From Pseudomonas crudilactis (GTDB lineage: Bacteria > Pseudomonadota > Gammaproteobacteria > Pseudomonadales > Pseudomonadaceae), in assembly GCF_013433315.1 (NCBI RefSeq), contig NZ_WXVV01000020.1, positions 85,190-149,189 on the forward strand: a stretch of DNA of 64,000 nt. Reading direction: 5' to 3'. Shown here piece by piece: positions 7,965 through 16,381 of the stretch (positions are counted from its first letter, which is position 1; the number at the start of each line of letters is the position of its first letter). Under the pieces are notes generated by a model. The model saw nothing but the letters and a program-made list of their open reading frames with translations. It ran no database searches and was not told where the DNA came from. The translations under genes were made by a program, and so were the position numbers.

Positions 7965-9176
7965 TCAAGCGGCAGGCGCCTTCGCCTCTTGCAGCAACTG
8001 CTGGATCATCTGCTCCTGCGCTTCGTAGCGACCTTCGCCGAAGTGGCTGTAACGCACCTGCCCCTTGGCGTCGATCAGGTAATGCGCCGGCCAGTACTGA
8101 TTGTCGAAGTTGCGCCAGATCGCATAGTTGTTATCGATGGCCACCGGGTAGGTGATGCCGAGCTTTTTCACCTGATCCCTGACGTTGTCGATGATCCGCT
8201 CGTAACCGTACTCAGGGGTGTGGACACCGATCACCACGAGCCCGTCTTTTTCGTATTTCTTCGCCCAGTCTTTGACGTACGGCAAGGTGTGCTGGCAGTT
8301 GATGCAGTCGTAGGTCCAGAAGTCCACCAGCACCACTTTGCCGCGCAGGGACTCAGCGCTCAGGTCGGGCGAGTTCAGCCATTGCACTGCGCCGGCCAGC
8401 GACGGCATCGCGCCTTTGCCCTCCTCCATCGGCGAGTCCGCACGGACTTTGCTGACAAAGTAGTCGACCACTTTCGGCACGTTCTCCAACACGCTTTTTT
8501 CGACGCTGGCGACGCCTTCAGAGGAGGTCTTCGCCAATAAGGTTTTATCCAAGCCGGTGGCAATCACCGCTGCCGTCGCCAGTACCGCAACCCCGGCACC
8601 ACGGCGCAACCAGCCGGTGAACGGGATCGACGGTTTCAGGCGATTGACCAAGCCGCGTCCGGTGAAAATCAGCGTGCCCAGCGACAACGCACTGCCGGCG
8701 CCATAGGCCAGCAGCAACAGGCTGGTCTGCGCGCTGGCGCCTTGCAGCATGGCGCCGGTGAGGATCACGCCGAGAATCGGCCCGGCGCAGGGTGCCCACA
8801 GCAATCCGGTGGCCACGCCGAGCATGATAGACCCCATCGGCCCGGCCTTTTTCCGCGTGTCCGGATCGAGGCGGTTGCCGAGCATCACGAACGGTCGTGT
8901 CAGCCAGTCGCCGATGCGCGCCGAGATCAGCGACAAGGCGAACACGCTCATCACGATCAACGCGACATAACGTCCGCTGTTGCTGGCTTGAATCACCCAC
9001 TCACTGCTGACGACCGCCAGGCTTGAGATCAGCGCGAAAGTCAGGGCCATGCCGCCGAGGGCCAGCATTATCGAAGCGCGACTGCGCTGGGCGCCGGCAA
9101 ACAGAAACGGCACCACCGGCAGGATGCAGGGGCTGAGCACGGTCAGCAGACCGCCGAGGAATGCGATGAGGTACAT
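7965..9176 (-). CDS. dipZ: DipZ-type CcdA-thioredoxin fusion (periplasmic thiol-disulfide transfer)
   Basis: 403 residues. The N-terminal half is a CcdA/DsbD-like membrane domain with six to seven hydrophobic segments and the paired cysteines in LSPCILP (C17) and WAPCAGP (C130), which carry electrons across the inner membrane. A linker (about 205-260) leads to a periplasmic TlpA-like thioredoxin domain with the unusual active site WTYDCINC (C291, C294). The protein should deliver reducing equivalents from cytoplasmic thioredoxin to periplasmic cysteines. It is the last gene of a DUF2790 / repeat protein / dipZ operon (38 bases from the repeat gene) that starts opposite a two-component system, so it probably responds to a periplasmic stress signal. 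Confidence 0.9.
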   Translation of the reverse strand: MYLIAFLGGLLTVLSPCILPVVPFLFAGAQRSRASIMLALGGMALTFALISSLAVVSSEWVIQASNSGRYVALIVMSVFALSLISARIGDWLTRPFVMLGNRLDPDTRKKAGPMGSIMLGVATGLLWAPCAGPILGVILTGAMLQGASAQTSLLLLAYGAGSALSLGTLIFTGRGLVNRLKPSIPFTGWLRRGAGVAVLATAAVIATGLDKTLLAKTSSEGVASVEKSVLENVPKVVDYFVSKVRADSPMEEGKGAMPSLAGAVQWLNSPDLSAESLRGKVVLVDFWTYDCINCQHTLPYVKDWAKKYEKDGLVVIGVHTPEYGYERIIDNVRDQVKKLGITYPVAIDNNYAIWRNFDNQYWPAHYLIDAKGQVRYSHFGEGRYEAQEQMIQQLLQEAKAPAA

Positions 9177-9213
9177 AGTGAGTCACCCTTGATCAATGAA
9201 TGTGACAAGCCGT

Positions 9214-9552
9214 TCAGGCGCTCTGGCTTTCCAGCCAATGGCTCTGCGGCGTACGGCTGGCGCCGTTCTCGGCAAACATCTGGCCCTGCGGCGTGCGGCT
9301 GGAACCGTCCGCGGCAAACATCTGGCTCTGCGGCGTGCGGCTGGAACCGTCTGCAGCAAACATCTGGCCTTGTGGTGTGCGGCTGGAGCCGTCTGCTGCG
9401 ATCAAGCCGTCGCTGCCCTGCTGGGCCACCGGCGTCAGTTGGAAGCAGGTATTGCTGTGGCAGCTATGCTGTTCAACCGCGGCGTTGGCGTGGGCGGCGA
9501 CGCCGGCGAGAGAGAAAGCGATGGCAGTCAAAAAGCGCGATACGTTGTTCAT
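9214..9552 (-). CDS. small exported protein with four 14-residue tandem repeats
   Basis: 112 residues. A clear signal peptide (cleavage likely after AHANA, residue 24) is followed by a short region with two cysteines (HSCHSNTC, C31 and C36). Then come four tandem copies of a 14-residue unit close to AADGSSRTPQGQMF (residues 52-107); the last copy has drifted to AENGASRTPQSHWL. I do not recognise the family. Middle gene of the DUF2790 / repeat / dipZ operon, 29 bases after the DUF2790 gene. The two cysteines beside a periplasmic thiol reductase suggest redox or metal chemistry. The shared promoter motif with a distant MNIO operon makes it a candidate peptide substrate; this is inference. Confidence 0.8.
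   Translation of the reverse strand: MNNVSRFLTAIAFSLAGVAAHANAAVEQHSCHSNTCFQLTPVAQQGSDGLIAADGSSRTPQGQMFAADGSSRTPQSQMFAADGSSRTPQGQMFAENGASRTPQSHWLESQSA
9232..9399 (-). repeat. four 42-bp in-frame tandem repeats
   Basis: Exactly four units of 42 bases code the 14-residue repeats of the exported protein. The first three differ by few bases; the fourth is more divergent. Copy number is likely to vary between strains. Confidence 0.92.
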
Positions 9553-9581
9553 GGCTGTTTCCTTCTATAAAGAGTGATGAC

Positions 9582-9845
9582 TCAGTTGTCGTTGTTGCAG
9601 CCGTCGGCGAATTTGCTGTAATCGAGCACGCGGGTCTGACCGGCCGAATCGAGGTAGGTCATGCGCGCCTCGACAATCCCGCAAACCACCGAGTTGTCCT
9701 GTTTCAGCGAGATCACTTTCTGGATATCCAGGTGGGTGCCGTAGGTGTAGGTTTGCGGAGTGACAGCGGCTTCGGCACGGGCCGACAGCGTGCAGATGTT
9801 CAGGGCGGCAAACAGGCAGGCGGCGATTACGGATTTGTTGTTCAT
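9582..9845 (-). CDS. DUF2790 exported small protein
   Basis: 87 residues. A signal peptide (MNNKSVIAACLFAALNICTL..., cleavage near ARAEA) precedes the DUF2790 core: YTYGTHLDIQKVISLKQ, then CGIVEARMTYLDSAGQTRVLDYSKFADGC. The family is common in Pseudomonas as single-domain periplasmic proteins of unknown function, often under two-component control. The mature protein keeps two cysteines. First gene of the operon with the repeat protein and dipZ, divergent from the response regulator gene. Confidence 0.88.
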   Translation of the reverse strand: MNNKSVIAACLFAALNICTLSARAEAAVTPQTYTYGTHLDIQKVISLKQDNSVVCGIVEARMTYLDSAGQTRVLDYSKFADGCNNDN

Positions 9846-9961
9846 GGCGTTTTCCTCAAGGCTTCAGTTGGGTTTGAGCCGAGGCGATCTGTGTGGGCCT
9901 CGATGGAGCCTATTTGAGGCTCGCGAGGTATCGCGTCTGTGTCAGGAACAGGCGCGTTTCA

Positions 9962-10000
9962 ATCGCTGTGTATCCCTGCCATCGAGGGATACACAGCGAT
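9962..10000. promoter_or_regulatory. perfect inverted repeat containing regulon motif copy 1
   Basis: Two perfect 16-base arms (ATCGCTGTGTATCCCT and its complement) are separated by 7 bases. Inside lies GTGTATC-N13-GATACAC (9968-9994), and GATACACAGCGATACA runs on to 10003. The motif recurs at 10036-10071 and 17300-17335. It lies between the divergent DUF2790 operon and the two-component operon and is a likely binding site for the OmpR-family regulator coded next to it. Confidence 0.75.
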
Positions 10001-10035
10001 ACAAAACCCTGGAAAAACCGCGTTTTTGCGTTCCC

Positions 10036-10071
10036 GTGTATCCAGCGATACGGCAGATACACTGCAATACA
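10036..10071. promoter_or_regulatory. regulon motif copy 2 (GTGTATC-N13-GATACAC)
   Basis: Same spacing as copy 1: GTGTATC at 10036, GATACAC at 10056, then GCAATACA as a direct-repeat half-site. A further GATACACTGC half-site lies at 10101-10110. It lies about 70 bases upstream of the response regulator start, so autoregulation is likely. Confidence 0.72.
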
Positions 10072-10142
10072 AAGGCAGGCAGGCGAGCCGCAGCAGGCTC
10101 GATACACTGCACGGCAGTCCCTTTTGATAGAGGTTTACACCG

Positions 10143-10883
10143 ATGGATCATGTCGATCACATTCTCATCGTCGACGACGACCGCGAGATCCGTGAACTGG
10201 TGGGCAACTACCTGAAGAAAAACGGCCTGCGTACCACCGTGGTCGCCGATGGCCGGCAGATGCGCAACTTTCTCGAAGCCAACACCGTCGACCTGATCGT
10301 GCTCGATATCATGATGCCCGGCGACGATGGCCTGCAGCTGTGCCGCGAACTGCGCGTGGGCAAACACAAGGCCACGCCGGTGCTGATGCTGACCGCGCGC
10401 AACGATGAAACCGATCGCATCATAGGCCTGGAAATGGGCGCCGACGATTACCTGACCAAGCCGTTCGCCGCCCGCGAATTGCTCGCGCGGATCAACGCCG
10501 TGCTGCGCCGCACGCGGATGCTGCCGCCGAATCTGGTGGTCACCGAGGCCGGTCGCTTGCTGGCCTTCGGTCGTTGGCAACTGGACACCTCGGCCCGTCA
10601 CTTGCTGGACAAGGACGGCACCATGGTCGCCCTCAGCGGCGCCGAATACCGCTTGCTGCGGGTGTTTCTCGATCACCCGCAACGGGTGCTCAGCCGCGAC
10701 CAGTTGCTCAATCTGACCCAGGGTCGTGATGCCGATCTGTTTGATCGCTCGATCGATTTGCTGGTCAGCCGTTTGCGTCAGCGTCTGCTCGATGATGCGC
10801 GCGAGCCGGCCTACATCAAGACCGTGCGCAGCGAGGGTTATGTGTTCTCGCTGCCGGTCGAAATTCTCGGTGCCCCGGCATGA
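10143..10883 (+). CDS. OmpR-family response regulator
   Basis: 246 residues. Receiver domain about 7-120 with acidic pocket DDD near residue 11, phospho-acceptor D55 (LIVLDIMMPGDDG), the conserved Thr in MLTARND and the Lys in YLTKPF. Winged-helix DNA-binding domain about 145-235 (SGAEYRLLRVFLDHPQRVLSRDQLL, then the recognition helix region FDRSIDLLVSRLRQRL). The stop overlaps the start of the kinase gene as ATGA. The promoter region holds two copies of a motif with inverted and direct half-sites, the layout OmpR-family dimers use. The signal is not identifiable; proximity to dipZ and the MNIO regulon hints at metal or periplasmic thiol stress. Confidence 0.95.
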   Translation: MDHVDHILIVDDDREIRELVGNYLKKNGLRTTVVADGRQMRNFLEANTVDLIVLDIMMPGDDGLQLCRELRVGKHKATPVLMLTARNDETDRIIGLEMGADDYLTKPFAARELLARINAVLRRTRMLPPNLVVTEAGRLLAFGRWQLDTSARHLLDKDGTMVALSGAEYRLLRVFLDHPQRVLSRDQLLNLTQGRDADLFDRSIDLLVSRLRQRLLDDAREPAYIKTVRSEGYVFSLPVEILGAPA

Positions 10884-12187
10884 GCGTCAATCTGCACTGG
10901 CCGCGCACCCTCGCCTCGCGCCTGTCGCTGATTTTCCTGATTGGCCTGTTGCTCGCCCAGGCGCTGTCGTTCGGCGCGCAGTATTACGAACGTTACCAAA
11001 GCGCCAAGAACACCATGCTCGGCAATCTGGAAACCGACGTCTCGACCTCGATTGCGATCCTTGATCGCTTGCCTGCCGAAGAGCGCCCTGCCTGGCTCGA
11101 GCGTCTGGCGCGAAGAAATTATGGCTACCTGTTGAGCGAAGGCGAACCGGGCACGCCGATCGAGGCTGGTGATGTGCCGGTGGCTGTCACCTCGATCACC
11201 GAAGCCATTGGTGAACGCTATCCGCTGACCTTCACCGATATTCCCGGGCCGAAGAAACACTTTCAAGGCCATCTGCGCCTGAGCGACGGCAGCCCGGTGA
11301 CCATCGACGTGCGCCCCGCCATGGTCCCGTTGTCACCCTGGTTGCCGGCGGTCTTGCTCGGTCAACTGGCGTTGATGATCGCCTGCACCTGGCTGGCGGT
11401 GCGCATCGCGATCCGTCCGCTGACCCGCCTGGCCAACGCCGTGGAAACCCTCGACCCCAACGCCCACCCGATCAACCTCGACGAAAGCGGCCCGAACGAA
11501 GTGGTCTACGCAGCACGGGCGTTCAACACGATGCAGGCGCGCATCGCCGCCTACCTCAAGGAACGCATGCAACTGCTGGCGGCGATTTCCCATGACCTGC
11601 AAACGCCGATCACGCGGATGAAACTGCGCGCCGAACTCATGGACGATTGCGCCGAGAAAGACAAACTGTGGAATGACCTCAGCGAGATGGAACATCTGGT
11701 GCGCGAAGGCGTGGCCTACGCACGCAGCATCCATGGCTCGACCGAAGAAAGCCGCCGCACCAACATGGATTCCTTCCTCGAAAGCCTGGTGTTCGACTAT
11801 CAGGACATGGGCAAACAGGTGCAACTGGTCGGCAAGAGTACGGCCGTCATCGACACCCGTCCTCATGCGTTGCGCCGAGTGCTGGTGAACCTCACCGACA
11901 ATGCACTGAAGTTCGCTGGCGCCGCCGAAGTCTGGGTCGAAGCCAACAAGGGCAGTCTGGCGATCACCGTCATGGATCGCGGCCCGGGCATCGCCGATGC
12001 CGAACTGGCGCAGGTGCTGCAACCGTTTTATCGCGTGGAAAACTCGCGCAATCGCGATACCGGTGGCACCGGACTAGGCTTGGCCATCGCCCAGCAACTG
12101 GCCATGGCGCTGGGTGGTTCGCTGACCTTGAGCAACCGCAAGGGCGGCGGGTTGTGTGCTGAGCTGAAGTTGCCGCTGCAACTCTGA
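10880..12187 (+). CDS. sensor histidine kinase, EnvZ-like
   Basis: 435 residues. TM1 about 13-35, a periplasmic sensor loop of about 115 residues, TM2 about 153-175, then HAMP. The HisKA dimerisation box AAISHDLQTPITRMKLR has H238 as the phospho-acceptor. HATPase motifs follow: N-box LVNLTDNALKFA, DRGPGI (G1) and GTGLGLAIAQQLA (G2). The DLQTPITR form of the H-box is the one in EnvZ-type kinases. The start overlaps the regulator stop. Followed by a GC hairpin at 12213-12238. Confidence 0.95.
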   Translation: MSVNLHWPRTLASRLSLIFLIGLLLAQALSFGAQYYERYQSAKNTMLGNLETDVSTSIAILDRLPAEERPAWLERLARRNYGYLLSEGEPGTPIEAGDVPVAVTSITEAIGERYPLTFTDIPGPKKHFQGHLRLSDGSPVTIDVRPAMVPLSPWLPAVLLGQLALMIACTWLAVRIAIRPLTRLANAVETLDPNAHPINLDESGPNEVVYAARAFNTMQARIAAYLKERMQLLAAISHDLQTPITRMKLRAELMDDCAEKDKLWNDLSEMEHLVREGVAYARSIHGSTEESRRTNMDSFLESLVFDYQDMGKQVQLVGKSTAVIDTRPHALRRVLVNLTDNALKFAGAAEVWVEANKGSLAITVMDRGPGIADAELAQVLQPFYRVENSRNRDTGGTGLGLAIAQQLAMALGGSLTLSNRKGGGLCAELKLPLQL

Positions 12188-12212
12188 TCGGTTCCACGGC
12201 AGCTGTTTAAAC

Positions 12213-12238
12213 GCTACCGACAGGCGCCAGTCGGTAGC
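12213..12238. terminator. hairpin after the histidine kinase gene
   Basis: GCTACCGAC and its exact complement are separated by AGGCGCCA, 26 bases after the stop. There is no T-run, so a strong intrinsic terminator is not proven. Confidence 0.45.
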
Positions 12239-12346
12239 CTGCACACTGCAGCGCCAATGCCTACAACCTCATCAGAATCCACTGACTGTGCGCCTTGGCA
12301 GGTGCGCTTATCGTTGTGCTGCCCGTTTCGCACTGATCACCACTGG

Positions 12347-12374
12347 TCGCCACTGTCAGATCTGACAGTGGCGA
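12347..12374. promoter_or_regulatory. perfect 28-bp palindrome upstream of the unknown large gene
   Basis: Both 14-base arms read TCGCCACTGTCAGA outward, with no spacer. It sits 55 bases before the 12429 start codon, in the right place for an operator of a dimeric regulator. No regulator gene lies next to it. Confidence 0.65.
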
Positions 12375-12428
12375 GCCAGCGCCGGGCTGCGGTTCCATGA
12401 CGATTGGCCCAACCTGTCGAGGCGCAAC

Positions 12429-14612
12429 ATGAATCTGCTCGAATCCGTCACTCAAGTGTGCAGGCGACTGGCGCCCGGCGGCTGGCATTCGCTGATGCTC
12501 GCGCATGGCCTGGACCTGCTCGCCGAACCGCTGGCGGCGGAATTGCAAAAGCCACTGAACATTGATCGTTCATTGCCCGGGTTTGCCGATTTCGCACTGG
12601 CCGGGAGCCGCGCGATTGAAGCCGGCGCACCGGCGCGCAGCCTGCTCTACCACGCACTGGCCTCGCCCAACGTGCTCTGCGATGAGAACGGGCAAACGTT
12701 GCAGCTGTTTCCCACCGCCGCTGAGATCGAGACGGTGCTCGACTATGTCTACAGCGTCAGCCCGCCCACGCTCGACAGTCTGCGCAGCAAAGTGTTGGGC
12801 GCACCGTTGGCAATGGTCGCGTTTGCCAGTGAATATCGCTGCGCCACCGACACCGTGCATGGCCGGCATGCCGACTTGTGTTTCTCGCGCACCGGCATTG
12901 CCCGCGTCGGCACCGCCTCCGCGCGTTATGACGCCACGCTGCGCAGTTTCCTGCCCTTCGTCGACGATGACCCGCACGGCATCCGGGTGATGCCAGTGCG
13001 CTACAGCGCCTACATTGCCGTGCAACTGAAGGGCGATGCCGAACGCTTCGGACCGATGGATTTTCAGCTCGACGTCGATCCCGAACTGGATTTCTGGGTG
13101 CCTCTGCACAAGTTGTTCAATGGTTCGCAGTGCCTGCAAGCCATGAATCTGGCGTTAACGCTGGACAACCACCAGATCAACGAAAAACTGCGGCATATCC
13201 ACTTACGCCACAGCGGCACCGGCTGGCAGGAACCGCAGATCAGCCAGCCGCCCTTCGTCGTGACCGACAATCTGGCGCATTGGGCACCAGTTACGGATGT
13301 CGGCCCCGGGCTTCTGGTGCCAGAGGCCAAATCCCGGCTGGTCGAGCCGGTCGCCTATCAGGGTCAACCATTGTCCTTTGTGATGCCGGCCAACAGTGGC
13401 GGCATGATTCACGGGCGTCACCGGGTCGAGGTGGATGGCAGCATCGAAGACCTGAACGCGTACGAGAATGTCGAGGAATTGGTGCGTCAGGGCGGTTATC
13501 GCGCCTTGCATTATCAGGACGGCACCGCTGATGGCTGGGTACGGCCACGGTGTCCGGCGCTGGAAAACAGTTTGCCGACGGTAGCGGCCTACTCGCTGAT
13601 CGGCCCTCCGGACTTCTATCCGCTATGCAACCAACGCAAACTGTTGCACTGGGTCAGCGATGAACCGACGTTACCGAGCACCGATCTGTGGCATGCACGA
13701 CTGGAGGCGCTTTCCAACGTCCGCTACTGCGCCAATCTGCATTTGCAGGATCAATTGTTCTCCCCCGCCGATCGTGGAGTGAGCGCTATCGTCGGTCTCG
13801 CCGATCCAGCCGGCATGCTGCAATCCACCACCATACTGCCGTCGCCATCGCGCCCGACCACTCTGCCCGACGGCGCCGCAGGGGTGTTCGGGCCTGGCTG
13901 GGAGGTCGGCTGGGTGCGCCAGCAGACCCCGGACGCTGAGTGGATCAACGTCCTCGCCGGTTATCAGATGGCCAGCCCGTTTCCCGAGGATGCGAAGATT
14001 TGCGCGGCGCTAGGTTCTTTCTGGCCCGGCGTGTCACCTGATTCGGCGCGGGTCTTCGAGCCGCGCTCGACACTGCACAGCATCATTCCGCTGACCGATC
14101 AGGAAACAGGCATGGGCGGCGATGTGGCCTGGGATGATCAGCGCGGTCCGCAACTGATCACTCAAGACGATCGGCTGATCGTCCAGTACCACGCGTACGC
14201 CCATGCCGACTACACCCAAGTGGCCCTCGATGGCCGGTTTTCCTTGAGCATGACCGGCCGCACCTCGCAAATGGCCTATCAGCATCGCGTACGGTCGATG
14301 TATCGCGTGTACCGCGTGCTCGGCGCCGCCAGCGACAAACCATTGCGTAATACCTGGCCGCTGTTGTCGTTCCTTGAAGTGCAGCGACCGAATGCCGAAC
14401 TGGACACTGCGCAGGAGGAGTCCGGTCAAATCCTCGACGGCTGGGTTCAGCGCTTTTTGCTCTACAAACGCGGCGCCGTACAGAGCGCCAAACGTGATTT
14501 CAGGCTGCGCCACGTCGAGGTCGAAGAACTGGTGATCCTGCTGCTCAGCGCCGATAGGATCCTGATCAAACGCGACACGCTACCGTGGCAGGACGCCCAT
14601 GAAGCATTTTGA
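12429..14612 (+). CDS. large uncharacterised protein coupled to an FAD-dependent oxidoreductase
   Basis: 727 residues with no signal peptide and no membrane segment. I do not recognise a family. The N-terminal 110 residues are helical (GGWHSLMLAHGLDLLAEPLA). The middle looks beta-rich. The last 230 residues hold the most distinctive block, KICAALGSFWPGVSPDSARVFEP (C525, W532), then PLTDQETG and WDDQRGP. It overlaps the following FAD enzyme by 14 bases, so the two are translationally coupled and probably act together. The arrangement recalls LodA/LodB, where a flavoprotein installs a tryptophylquinone in its large partner, but LodA's own conserved sequences are not visible here. A substrate or partner role for the flavoprotein is inference. 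Confidence 0.7.
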   Translation: MNLLESVTQVCRRLAPGGWHSLMLAHGLDLLAEPLAAELQKPLNIDRSLPGFADFALAGSRAIEAGAPARSLLYHALASPNVLCDENGQTLQLFPTAAEIETVLDYVYSVSPPTLDSLRSKVLGAPLAMVAFASEYRCATDTVHGRHADLCFSRTGIARVGTASARYDATLRSFLPFVDDDPHGIRVMPVRYSAYIAVQLKGDAERFGPMDFQLDVDPELDFWVPLHKLFNGSQCLQAMNLALTLDNHQINEKLRHIHLRHSGTGWQEPQISQPPFVVTDNLAHWAPVTDVGPGLLVPEAKSRLVEPVAYQGQPLSFVMPANSGGMIHGRHRVEVDGSIEDLNAYENVEELVRQGGYRALHYQDGTADGWVRPRCPALENSLPTVAAYSLIGPPDFYPLCNQRKLLHWVSDEPTLPSTDLWHARLEALSNVRYCANLHLQDQLFSPADRGVSAIVGLADPAGMLQSTTILPSPSRPTTLPDGAAGVFGPGWEVGWVRQQTPDAEWINVLAGYQMASPFPEDAKICAALGSFWPGVSPDSARVFEPRSTLHSIIPLTDQETGMGGDVAWDDQRGPQLITQDDRLIVQYHAYAHADYTQVALDGRFSLSMTGRTSQMAYQHRVRSMYRVYRVLGAASDKPLRNTWPLLSFLEVQRPNAELDTAQEESGQILDGWVQRFLLYKRGAVQSAKRDFRLRHVEVEELVILLLSADRILIKRDTLPWQDAHEAF

Positions 14613-15627
14613 TGTGGTGATCGTCGGCGCCGGGCCTGCGGGCTGCGCAACGGCAATCAGTTGCGCCCGGCGTGGCCTGCGCGTGGCCTTGATCGAACGG
14701 CAACCGTTCCCACGGTTTCGCCCCGGCGAAAGCCTGCATCCGGGCATCGAACCGCTGCTGCAGCAACTGGGAGTCGCCGAGCAGTTGTGCGGTCACGCGG
14801 CCCGGCGCTTCGAAGGCCAATGGGTACAGTGGAATGGTACGCCGCGTTTCAACGGTTTTGGCACCGATGACAGCGGCATCTGGCAGGGTTTTCATCTCGA
14901 GCGAGCACAACTGGACGCGACGCTGCTGGCGCAAGCCGCCGCTTTGGGCGTTGAGGTAAACCAGCCCTGCCGGGCCCGGCGGGTGCTGACTCAGGCCAAC
15001 CGGGTAATCGGCGTGGACACCGACAGCGGCTGCCTTTACGCGAGCTGCCTGATCGATGCCAGCGGCGCTCGCGACTGGCTGAGCCGCCAACTCGGCCTGA
15101 CGACCCATAATTGTTCTGCGCCGCTGGTTGCACGTTACGGCTACTTGCACGGCTACAACGCAGCCTATGCGACGACTGCGCACTTGCTGGCCGACCCTGA
15201 TGGGTGGACGTGGATTGCCCAGGTCGGGGATCGTTTGTTGCACTGGACGCGCCTGACCTTCGAACGCAACGCTCGGTCGGTGATGCTCCCCAAGGCTTTG
15301 CAATCGCTGCCTGCGATGGGCGCCATGCGCGGCGCCGATGTGACCTGGCGCCTCACGCCGGCCGCCGCCGGTGCCGGTTATTTTCTGGTGGGTGATGCCG
15401 CCAACCGGCTCGACCCGGCGTCTTCCCACGGCGTACTCAAGGCGTTGATGAGCGGCATGCAGGCCGCGCAAGCCGTGGCAGATAGCCTGCGCCAACCGGC
15501 CTGGCAAGTGCCTGTGCAGATGCAATATCGAGAATGGCTCATCGAAGGGTTCGCACGCGATGTGGCGCAACTGCGCAACTTCTATCGTCAGCATCCTTAC
15601 CCACCGTCATGGTTGCCTGCCAACTGA
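14599..15627 (+). CDS. FAD-dependent oxidoreductase (LodB/halogenase-like)
   Basis: 342 residues. An N-terminal dinucleotide-binding fold (FDVVIVGAGPAGCATAISCARRG), the FRPGESLHPGIEPLL segment typical of LodB, tryptophan halogenases and geranylgeranyl reductases, and the second FAD motif LVGDAANRLDPASSHGVLKALMSG. The region GWTWIAQV resembles the halogenase WxWxIP site but lacks the Ile-Pro, so halogenation is unlikely. Translationally coupled to the preceding 727-residue protein by a 14-base overlap. Its stop lies one base from the stop of the convergent DUF2063 gene. Most likely it oxidises its partner protein or a small molecule made with it. Confidence 0.85.
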   Translation: MKHFDVVIVGAGPAGCATAISCARRGLRVALIERQPFPRFRPGESLHPGIEPLLQQLGVAEQLCGHAARRFEGQWVQWNGTPRFNGFGTDDSGIWQGFHLERAQLDATLLAQAAALGVEVNQPCRARRVLTQANRVIGVDTDSGCLYASCLIDASGARDWLSRQLGLTTHNCSAPLVARYGYLHGYNAAYATTAHLLADPDGWTWIAQVGDRLLHWTRLTFERNARSVMLPKALQSLPAMGAMRGADVTWRLTPAAAGAGYFLVGDAANRLDPASSHGVLKALMSGMQAAQAVADSLRQPAWQVPVQMQYREWLIEGFARDVAQLRNFYRQHPYPPSWLPAN

Positions 15628-15628
15628 T

Positions 15629-16381
15629 TCAAACGACGCTGCCGAGCACAGCGTCCTCATGCAATTGCCGCAGCAATATCGATCCGTTGTCCATGAACGC
15701 AGCGGTTGCGGCCACCCCCGCCTCCACTGCCAAAGCTTGCAACTGCCGACGGCCATCAAGGGCGGGATATTCGTCGATACGCTGCAGCAACCGCCAAGCC
15801 AGCGGACTCAGTTCGGAAAACTTCACGTTCCAGTCAGCCGTGCGTCGCACCAGTAGCAAGGTCGGTTGAGCCGGTGGCGTGGCGGGCTGATTGTCCGGAT
15901 CGAGTTCATGTACCGGCCAGGCATACGCCAACGGCCAGGCCAGTGCCGAGATCTGCAGCGGGCACTCCAGCAACAGCGCCGGATCCGTCGACGACAGCGG
16001 CTGAGCATCGGAATGCTGCAAAACCATCTCGACCCATTCGTAATGCGCCAGCTCCAGCAAAAACGCCGGCCACTCTCCTTCGCACAATACCTGCGGTTGC
16101 GTGGCCAGATAGTCGAGAAACGTTTCGGCGATCTCGCCGAACTTCGGTGTCTGCGCCCGCCAGTCACGCAGGAACCCTCGCACCAGCAGGCCCCAGCGTT
16201 GCTCACCGAGGATACGGATCAACACCGGAAACGTGCCGCTCAATAGTCGCAATACGTTGTTGAACACCAGATCACGATAGACATCGACCCGCGCCGCGTT
16301 CATGTCGGCCGGCGGCGCCTGACGTTCGGGATCGCGCAGGTATCGGGTCAGGGCCCGTTGTTGCTGCATCAGGTTATCCAC
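15629..16381 (-). CDS. DUF2063 (HvfC/BufC-like) partner of the MNIO enzyme
   Basis: About 250 residues. The N-terminal DUF2063 DNA-binding-like domain is recognisable (QQQRALTRYLRDPERQAPP ... NAARVDVYRDLVFNNVLRLLSGTFPVLIRILGE). A second domain covers about residues 130-250. In known systems this protein pairs with a DUF692 oxidase and presents the precursor peptide to it. GTG at 16381 has GGGGGA at proper distance and overlaps the DUF692 stop by 8 bases; ATG at 16369 is the alternative. Second gene of a two-gene operon. Confidence 0.85.
   Translation of the reverse strand: MDNLMQQQRALTRYLRDPERQAPPADMNAARVDVYRDLVFNNVLRLLSGTFPVLIRILGEQRWGLLVRGFLRDWRAQTPKFGEIAETFLDYLATQPQVLCEGEWPAFLLELAHYEWVEMVLQHSDAQPLSSTDPALLLECPLQISALAWPLAYAWPVHELDPDNQPATPPAQPTLLLVRRTADWNVKFSELSPLAWRLLQRIDEYPALDGRRQLQALAVEAGVAATAAFMDNGSILLRQLHEDAVLGSVV

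Noticed and set aside
12429..14612. Calling the 727-residue protein a LodA/GoxA-type CTQ oxidase because a LodB-like flavoprotein follows.
   Set aside because: The conserved LodA sequences I remember (N-terminal GVARLGN-like segment, C-P-W region) are not visible; only the gene arrangement is similar.
14599..15627. Tryptophan halogenase.
   Set aside because: The FAD fold fits, but the WxWxIP site is incomplete (GWTWIAQV).
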